Of a stretch of DNA of 64,000 nucleotides, positions 58,434 to 64,000 are shown one piece after another. The DNA is from Tistrella mobilis (GTDB lineage Bacteria > Pseudomonadota > Alphaproteobacteria > Tistrellales > Tistrellaceae): contig NZ_JBBIAB010000011.1 in NCBI RefSeq assembly GCF_039634785.1, forward strand, positions 62,001 to 126,000. Reading direction: 5' to 3'. Below the pieces are notes generated by a model. That model saw nothing but the letters and a program-made list of their open reading frames with translations, did not search any database and was not told where the DNA came from. Every line of letters begins with the position of its first letter. Position 1 is the stretch's first letter. Position numbers and translations under genes: made by a program.

Positions 58434-59451
58434 GGACCCGGTGCTCGAAGCGGCATTCGACTGGCTGCTGCGCCTGCAGGACACCCCTGAGGATCCGGCG
58501 GTCCGGGCCGGCTGGCAGGCCTGGCGGCGGTCCGATCCGGCGCATGAGGCCGCCTGGGCGCGGGTCTGCGGGACCTGGCGCGATCTGGGCGAGGCGGGGC
58601 CTCTGCGGGTGACGCCTGTGCAGGCCGATACCCTGCCGCCGGTTGGCGATACCAGGCCGCAACCGCCGCGCCGGCCCATGCAGCGCCGGCCCATGCAGCG
58701 CCGGCCCATGCGGCACAGGGCCATGCGCCGCGGGGCCATGATGGCGGCGGCCGCCGCGGTCGTTGCGATGGTGGCGGTCGCGAGCGTCAGGCCGGGCGGC
58801 TTTGCCGGTCTCGGCGCCGATGCCGCGACCGGTGTGGCCGAGACCCGCCGGGTGGTGCTGGCCGATGGCAGCCGGGTGGAACTCGACGGCCGCACCGCGA
58901 TCCGCAGCCGCTTCGACGACGGCCGGCGCGAGGTGACCCTGATCGATGGCGGCGCCTTCTTCGACGTGATGCCCGATCCCGCCCGGCCCTTCATCGTTTG
59001 GGCCGGCGATGTCGCGGTCACCGTCACCGGCACCGCCTTCGACGTGGCCGCCGATGGCGGCCGGGTGGTGGTGGAGGTGGCGAGCGGCACCGTCCGGGTG
59101 GCGCCGGCCAGGGGCCGGCGCGTGGAGCAGCTGGCGGCCGGCGACCGGCTGGCGGTCGATACCGCAAGCGGCGCCGTCACCCGGGGGCGGCTGGCGCCCG
59201 AGGATGTCGGTGCCTGGCGGGACGGCCGGCTGTTCGTCTCCGATGCCACGGTCGCCGAGGTGGTGGCGGAATTGCGGCGCCACCAGCCGGGCTGGATCCT
59301 GATCACCGATGCGGCACTCGGCGCCCGCCGGGTGACCGGGCTTTACGATCTGCGCGATCCGCAGCGGGCGCTGAAGGCGATGATGCGGCCGGTCGGCGGC
59401 GAGGTCCGCGCCTTCGGCCCGCTTCTGACGCTGGTCACCGCCGCGGGCTGA
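58414..59451 (+). CDS. FecR-family anti-sigma regulator
   Basis: A 345-aa inner-membrane signal transducer. The N-terminal cytoplasmic DUF4880 domain (EAAFDWLLRLQDTPEDPAVRAGWQAWRRSDPAHEAAWARV) binds the sigma factor. A TM helix (MAAAAAVVAMVAVASVR) follows a repeat-rich basic segment, and the periplasmic FecR domain (ETRRVVLADGSRVELDGRTAIRSRFDD... FFDVMPDPARPFIVWAGDVAVTVTGTAFDV) receives the receptor signal. A C-terminal domain resembles STN. Starts at 58414, 58417 and 58426 are all possible. Confidence 0.93.
   Translation: MMPAMAEDPVLEAAFDWLLRLQDTPEDPAVRAGWQAWRRSDPAHEAAWARVCGTWRDLGEAGPLRVTPVQADTLPPVGDTRPQPPRRPMQRRPMQRRPMRHRAMRRGAMMAAAAAVVAMVAVASVRPGGFAGLGADAATGVAETRRVVLADGSRVELDGRTAIRSRFDDGRREVTLIDGGAFFDVMPDPARPFIVWAGDVAVTVTGTAFDVAADGGRVVVEVASGTVRVAPARGRRVEQLAAGDRLAVDTASGAVTRGRLAPEDVGAWRDGRLFVSDATVAEVVAELRRHQPGWILITDAALGARRVTGLYDLRDPQRALKAMMRPVGGEVRAFGPLLTLVTAAG
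58669..58713 (+). repeat. In-frame 15-bp tandem repeat in the anti-sigma gene
   Basis: Three consecutive copies of CGCCGGCCCATGCAG (the last ends CGG) encode RRPMQ-RRPMQ-RRPMR just before the membrane helix. Copy-number change would keep the frame and alter the length and charge of the cytoplasmic linker. Confidence 0.8.
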
Positions 59452-59509
59452 GAGGCCCGGTCATTTTTTCCTGAAAAGAAAAATCGAGCCGTCCGTTGTT
59501 GGGATGAGA

Positions 59510-59532
59510 ACGCAAATGATCCGCATTTGCGT
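59510..59532. promoter_or_regulatory. 23-bp palindrome before the TonB receptor gene (Fur-like)
   Basis: Perfect 9-bp arms ACGCAAATG (59510-59518) and CATTTGCGT (59524-59532) with a 5-bp centre. The core AATGAT...CATT matches a Fur box (12 of 19 positions). It lies 33 bp before the receptor start, inside an AT-richer stretch (59461-59490). Confidence 0.65.
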
Positions 59533-59565
59533 GAGATGATCTCCGACGAGGAAGGGTTCGACGGT

Positions 59566-62010
59566 ATGCGGGATGGGGCAGGGCGGGTAACGATCGCCGC
59601 CGGGGTCGGCTTCGGGCTGATGACGGTGCTGGCGCCGGTCGGGCTGGTGGCCCTGACGGCCGGGGCGTCGGTGGCGGTGGCCGCCGGCATGGACCGGATC
59701 GCCTTCGACATCCCGGCCCGGCCGCTGGACGAGGCGCTGGCCGCCTTCGGCCGTCAGGCCGGGGTTCAGGTCAGCGGCGCGGCCGAGGTGGTCGCGGGGC
59801 GGCGGGGCGGCGCGGTGCAGGGGCAGTTCAGCGTCGACGAGGCGCTGGGCCGGCTGCTCGCCGGCACCGGCATCGGCTGGATCACCGAGGCGGACGGCAC
59901 CGTGACCCTGCTGCCGGCCCCGCCATCCGACGGGACCACCCGGCTCGACCCGCTGACCGTCACCGGCAGCCGCCGGGCAGTTGAGACGGCGACCGGCCCC
60001 GTCGAGGGCTATCTCGCCACCCGCAGCTTCACCGCAACCAAGACCGATGCGTCGATCCTGGAGACCCCGCTCTCGGTGCAGGTGGTGCCGCGCGACGTGA
60101 TCGAGGATCAGGGCTCGCTCAACCTCAAGGACGTTTACGAGAATGTGAGCGGCGTCCAGCAGGCGGGCAACACGCTGAACGCCCAGTCCGAAGTCCTGCC
60201 GATGATCCGCGGTTTCGAATCGCCCGGCCTGCTGCGCAACGGTCTGCGGGCGACATCGACCGGCGCGGTCGATCTGGTGAATGTGGAGCGGGTCGAGGTG
60301 CTGAAGGGGCCGGCCTCCATCCTCTATGGCGCGCTGGAGCCGGGCGGCGTGGTCAATGTCGTCACCAAGCGCCCGCAGGCCGAGGCGGCCTATGTTCTGG
60401 AGCAGCAGCTCGGCACCGACGAGCTGTTCCGCACCTCGGTCGACCTGACCGGGCCGGTGACCGCCGATCGCGACCTGCTCTACCGGCTGAACGCGGCTTA
60501 TACCGATGCCGGCTCGTTCCGCGACGAGATGGAGGTCGACCGCTATGCCGTGGCCCCCAGCCTGCTCTGGCTGCCGGATGACGACACCGAGCTTCTGGTC
60601 GACCTTGCGGTGGTGCACGAGGAACAGCCCTATGACACCGGCATCCCGCTCGGCACCGACGGCCGGCCGCTGGTCGATCCGTCGACCTTTTTCGGCGATC
60701 CCGATCTCGACGGGCGGACCATCGACGACTACACCGCCGCCTATCAGCTGACCCACCGCCTCGACGACACCTGGACGCTGCGCAACCAGCTTCAGTTCCA
60801 CCGCGCCGATGCGAAGAACGAGGCGCTCCGGCCGCGGGGCGTCGTGGACGATCCGGCCGGTGCCCAGCTGCGTTTTCGGTACCAGAACGAGGATCGGCGC
60901 GAAGACGAGATCCAGTTCGTGCTCGATGCCACGGCGGCGTTCCAGACCGGGACGGTCGATCACGAGGTTCTGCTGGGCGCCGAACTCATCCGCCAGGAGT
61001 CCGATTTCCGGCGGTACCGGGCCAACGCTCCCAATGTCCCGATCTCGAACAATCCGCAGGTCGATTATCAGCCGCCGAGCGACCAGCCCAAGGACCGGAT
61101 TCAGGGCAAGACCGAGTGGGCGGGGTTCTACCTTCAGGACCAGGTCTCCCTGCTCGACGATGGCCGGCTGAAGCTGCTGCTCGGCGGTCGCTACGACGTC
61201 GTCCACCAGGAGAATGAGAGCGGCGGGGTTGCCGCACCCGATGTCGATGACGGCGCCTTCACCGGCCGTGCCGGGCTGCTCTACCGGCTGACGCCGCAAT
61301 ATTCCGTCTATGCCAGCGTGACCCAGTCCTTCCTGCCCCAGACGCCGGGAACACTCGATCAGTCCGGATCGCCCCTCGATCCCGAAGAGGGGCTGCAATA
61401 CGAGGTCGGCGCCAAGGCGGCCTTCTTCGACGAGCAGCTTCTGGCGACGGTCTCGGTCTTCCAGATCGAGAAGGAGAATGTCGCGGTCTTCGACAACGCC
61501 TTCTACAACGCGACCGGCGGTTCGGCCTATATGGCGGATGTGCGCGAGCGCAGCCGCGGCATCGAATTCGATCTGACCGGCCAGCTGACCGACGGGCTGA
61601 AGGTGGTGGCCAATTATGCCTTCACCGAAACCGAGACCCTCTCCAATCCGGACGATCCCTCCGCGGTGGGCCAGCCGCTGGGCGGCGTGCCCCGCCACAA
61701 GGCGCGGCTGTGGATGAGCTATGACTTCCAGGAAGGCGACCGCGCGGGCGGGCTCGACCTCTATGGCTGGGGGCTCGGCGGCGGCGTGCGCTATACCGGC
61801 ACCAGCACGGCCCAGTTCGACCCCAGCATTGAACTCGACGACTACATCGTGACCGATGCAGCGCTCTGGTATGCCTGGGGCGGCGGCCGGGTCGGGCTCA
61901 ATGTCTACAACCTGTTCGACGAGGCGTATATCGTCCGCGCCAGCGACCGGTCGATCGCCCATCCGGGCCAGCCCTTCGCGGTGCTCGGCTCGCTGACGCT
62001 CAGGTTCTGA
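59566..62010 (+). CDS. TonB-dependent siderophore receptor with STN domain (FpvA/FecA-like)
   Basis: An 814-aa outer-membrane receptor. A signal peptide is followed by an STN signalling domain (~residues 45-110, FDIPARPLDEALAAFGRQAGVQVSGAAEVV... GQFSVDEALGRLLAGTGIGW), a TonB-box-like LDPLTVTGS, the plug (ILETPLSVQVVPRDVIEDQGSLNLKDVYENVSGVQ) and the 22-strand beta-barrel ending with Phe (LGSLTLRF). The FpvA family imports ferric hydroxamate- or pyoverdine-like siderophores. The STN domain contacts FecR. ATG 59566 is taken as start, with GAGGAAGG upstream. Confidence 0.94.
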   Translation: MRDGAGRVTIAAGVGFGLMTVLAPVGLVALTAGASVAVAAGMDRIAFDIPARPLDEALAAFGRQAGVQVSGAAEVVAGRRGGAVQGQFSVDEALGRLLAGTGIGWITEADGTVTLLPAPPSDGTTRLDPLTVTGSRRAVETATGPVEGYLATRSFTATKTDASILETPLSVQVVPRDVIEDQGSLNLKDVYENVSGVQQAGNTLNAQSEVLPMIRGFESPGLLRNGLRATSTGAVDLVNVERVEVLKGPASILYGALEPGGVVNVVTKRPQAEAAYVLEQQLGTDELFRTSVDLTGPVTADRDLLYRLNAAYTDAGSFRDEMEVDRYAVAPSLLWLPDDDTELLVDLAVVHEEQPYDTGIPLGTDGRPLVDPSTFFGDPDLDGRTIDDYTAAYQLTHRLDDTWTLRNQLQFHRADAKNEALRPRGVVDDPAGAQLRFRYQNEDRREDEIQFVLDATAAFQTGTVDHEVLLGAELIRQESDFRRYRANAPNVPISNNPQVDYQPPSDQPKDRIQGKTEWAGFYLQDQVSLLDDGRLKLLLGGRYDVVHQENESGGVAAPDVDDGAFTGRAGLLYRLTPQYSVYASVTQSFLPQTPGTLDQSGSPLDPEEGLQYEVGAKAAFFDEQLLATVSVFQIEKENVAVFDNAFYNATGGSAYMADVRERSRGIEFDLTGQLTDGLKVVANYAFTETETLSNPDDPSAVGQPLGGVPRHKARLWMSYDFQEGDRAGGLDLYGWGLGGGVRYTGTSTAQFDPSIELDDYIVTDAALWYAWGGGRVGLNVYNLFDEAYIVRASDRSIAHPGQPFAVLGSLTLRF

Positions 62011-62014
62011 GCCG

Positions 62015-63472
62015 GTGCCGCCGATCGACCGCCCCGCCGGCCGTGCCCGCACCGGCCTCTTCAGCCGCAAGGGTCTGTTCCGGATCCATGCCTGGATCGG
62101 GCTGGTCCTCGGCTATCTGCTCTATGTGATCTGCCTCTCGGGCACGATGGCGGTCTTCGGCCATGAACTCGCCTGGCTGGGCGATCCGGCGAAGCGGGTC
62201 GCGGCCCCGGCGGCCGGCACGCCGCGGATGTCGTGGCAGGGGCTGTACGACCGGGTCGCCGCCGCCCATCCGGATCTCAGCATCCTGGGGCTCGCCATGG
62301 ATCCGGACGCTCTGCGCCGGCCGGCCTGGGCGCTGGTGGCGGGGCGGGACGGCGATCTCCGCCGGGTGCCGGTCGATCCCTGGACGGGGGAGCCCGGCCC
62401 CCAGAAGGCCGGGCTGGACCTGCATCTCTGGCTCAGGGTTTTCCACAAGCAGCTCTATGTCGTGCCCGGCGTGACCGGGGTGCACGGGGCGCTGATCGTG
62501 GGGGCGCTGGCCCTGCCGCTGCTGGTGGCACTGGTCACGGGGGTCATCACCACCCGCCGCTGGTGGCAGGCGGCGGTGACCCTGCGCCCCGGCCGCAGCG
62601 CCCGGCTGTTCTGGTCGGATCTCCATCGTTTCGCGGGCGTGTGGTCGATGCTGATCGGCATCCTGATCTGTCTGACCGGGCTCTGGTATCTGGTCGAGAC
62701 GGCGGCCGATACCGCCGGCACGGGCTTTACCGAAGGCCCGGCCCTCCCCAGGATCGCGGGGGCACAGGCGCAGGCGGCTCCGCCGGTCGATCTCGATCTG
62801 GCCGTGGCGCGTGCCGCAGAGACTTTTCCGGCGCTGGTGGTAACGACCATCCTTCCGCCCCGCCGGCCGGGCCATCCGCTGGTGCTGGCGGGAAGCGGGG
62901 ATGGCGTGCTGCTGCGCGACGGTACCGAGGGCGTCGCCCTGGACCCCACGACCGGCGCCGTGCTCCAGATCCGCGATGCGGCGGGGCTGACCCTGCTTCA
63001 GCGCTGGGTGAACACCGCCGATCCGCTGCATTTCGGCACCTTCGGCGGCGTGGCGACCCGCATTCTGTGGCTGGTGGCGGGGCTGCTGGTCAGCGCCGGC
63101 ATCCTGGCCGGGCTGATCGGGGCCTGGCTGCGGCTGGACCGCCGGCAGGCCGGAGGCCCCCCGGGCCGGGTGCGGATCGGCCGGGTGCGGATGGGCGCTC
63201 TTGCCACCATCCTGCCCTGTCTGGGGCTGCTTCTGGCCGCCATCCATGGCAGCTGGGTCTATGGCGTGGTGGCGGCCCGGCCGAAGCTGCTGCCGGGCGA
63301 GGTCGCCTCAATCGGGCTGGCCCCGGGAGAGATGGCCATCCTGGTCGTGATCCTGGCGGCGCTGGTGGCGCCGCTGCCGCTCTGGATCAGGCTGACCATC
63401 CGGCGGCAGGCGTCCGTCAAAAGTCCGGCAGGTGGGGCGGCGACGAAAATTGCATCACATCTTCACCATTAA
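62015..63472 (+). CDS. PepSY domain membrane protein (siderophore-associated)
   Basis: A 485-aa protein with four TM segments and PepSY-type periplasmic domains: IHAWIGLVLGYLLYVICLSGTMAVFGHEL, VGALALPLLVALVTGVITTRRWW, LHRFAGVWSMLIGILICLTGLWYLVE and two C-terminal helices. The repeated H/R pattern near the membrane faces (IHAWIG, DLHRFAGVW) resembles heme-binding FoxB/PiuB-type reductases. Such proteins reduce or release iron after siderophore import. The start is GTG, 4 bp after the receptor stop. Confidence 0.88.
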   Translation: MPPIDRPAGRARTGLFSRKGLFRIHAWIGLVLGYLLYVICLSGTMAVFGHELAWLGDPAKRVAAPAAGTPRMSWQGLYDRVAAAHPDLSILGLAMDPDALRRPAWALVAGRDGDLRRVPVDPWTGEPGPQKAGLDLHLWLRVFHKQLYVVPGVTGVHGALIVGALALPLLVALVTGVITTRRWWQAAVTLRPGRSARLFWSDLHRFAGVWSMLIGILICLTGLWYLVETAADTAGTGFTEGPALPRIAGAQAQAAPPVDLDLAVARAAETFPALVVTTILPPRRPGHPLVLAGSGDGVLLRDGTEGVALDPTTGAVLQIRDAAGLTLLQRWVNTADPLHFGTFGGVATRILWLVAGLLVSAGILAGLIGAWLRLDRRQAGGPPGRVRIGRVRMGALATILPCLGLLLAAIHGSWVYGVVAARPKLLPGEVASIGLAPGEMAILVVILAALVAPLPLWIRLTIRRQASVKSPAGGAATKIASHLHH

Positions 63473-63533
63473 CTGTTCTTGGAAATTGTCCTGCGTATAG
63501 TCCCGGCCGTCTGGACAGTGAAGGCGGCGATCG

Positions 63534-64000
63534 ATGCGCATCTCGTTGAGCTCAAAAATCATTCTCGCCAACGCCCTGATCCTTGGCGTCCTGGCGGTGG
63601 CGACGACGGTCATGATGCTGGGGGCGCGCGAACAACGCCGTCAGATGGAGGTCGCCACAGCCGCCGCCGGGCTGGCGGCGGGCGATGCGCATGATCTGGT
63701 CGCCACCGTCCAGCGGGTGAACATCGATATCGTTCAGATCCAGCAGTGGCTGACCGATGTCTCGGCCACCCGCGCCCAGGACGGCCTGGATGACGGTTTC
63801 ACCGAGGCCGCGGATGCGCGGGCGCGGGCGACAAAGGGGCTGGCCGAAGCGCGACGGATCGCCACCCGCATCGGCGCGCGCGAGGTGGTCGCCGATATGG
63901 ATCGGGTCGCTGCCGCCCTGCCGGGATTTTACGAGCTGGGCGTCGCGATGGCGCAGGCCTATGTCCGGGACGGGCCCGCCGCCGGCAACCGGATGATGGT
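63534..64000 (+). CDS. Methyl-accepting chemotaxis protein, N-terminal part (cut by window end)
   Basis: The first ~155 residues of a transmembrane chemoreceptor. TM1 is SSKIILANALILGVLAVATTVMML. The periplasmic helical sensor segment begins HDLVATVQRVNIDIVQIQQWLTDVSATRAQDGLDDGFTEA, a motif I recognise from many proteobacterial MCP sensor domains. The frame is open to the last base. ATG 63534 follows an AT-richer stretch with a possible -10 (TATAGT, 63496-63501). It is separate from the upstream PepSY gene. Confidence 0.88.
   Translation, partial: MRISLSSKIILANALILGVLAVATTVMMLGAREQRRQMEVATAAAGLAAGDAHDLVATVQRVNIDIVQIQQWLTDVSATRAQDGLDDGFTEAADARARATKGLAEARRIATRIGAREVVADMDRVAAALPGFYELGVAMAQAYVRDGPAAGNRMM

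Overview
This window is 64 kb of strongly GC-rich DNA packed with genes at short spacing and frequent 4-bp start/stop overlaps. The gene set points to an alphaproteobacterium, probably a free-living rhodospirillalean. The pointers are a CcrM-type methyltransferase, a class I lysyl-tRNA synthetase, the DUF721/DsbA-like/SMC order, the rpmH-rnpA-yidD-yidC-engB-argB order and aerobic-type cobN/cobO. Tistrella is my best guess, from gene style only. I see no rRNA, tRNA, CRISPR array, phage or insertion sequence.

Layout: 1-1228 holds the end of cobN and cobO (cobalamin), followed by two small unrecognised genes in less GC-rich DNA (1377-2022). From 2029 to 7803, smc, a DsbA-like protein and a DUF721 protein lie on the minus strand. 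From 7840 to 9855, a cysteine-hydrolase gene lacking its catalytic Asp and a small gene face a divergent LysR regulator. mutY and a TPR protein follow (9955-12666). A minus-strand genome-maintenance operon, dinG - terB-like - rnhB - ccrM, spans 18126 down to 12670. lysK ends at a clear terminator, followed by a DUF1778/GNAT toxin-antitoxin pair with a visible promoter and operator. Next, on the minus strand, comes a response regulator, a 7TM histidine kinase and a homologue of cyanobacterial acyl-ACP reductase (24596-20922).

The transport section (24683-35736) has a SitABCD-type Mn/Fe ABC importer behind a near-consensus Fur box, then a peptide ABC importer operon with a fused double ATPase, two near-identical 51-bp hairpin repeats and a terminal M14 carboxypeptidase. 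From 36081 come a CYTH-CHAD protein and an O-methyltransferase. A minus-strand set follows: P2-type ATPase, TVP38 membrane protein, lipoamide-dehydrogenase-like flavoprotein and an orphan histidine kinase (45060-38509). A small lipoprotein precedes the housekeeping cluster rpmH-rnpA-yidD-yidC-engB-argB, which ends in a strong terminator at 50702.

The last part holds a soluble protoglobin-like chemoreceptor, an EAL protein with a degenerate GGDEF domain, a HAD nucleotidase, dapD, dapE and a small membrane protein. A complete cell-surface signalling set for iron uptake (ECF sigma, FecR, STN-containing TonB receptor, PepSY membrane protein) follows, and the window ends inside a methyl-accepting chemotaxis protein. 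Candidate Fur-type sites precede the metal ABC operon, the sigma factor and the receptor, so these loci are probably co-regulated by metal supply.
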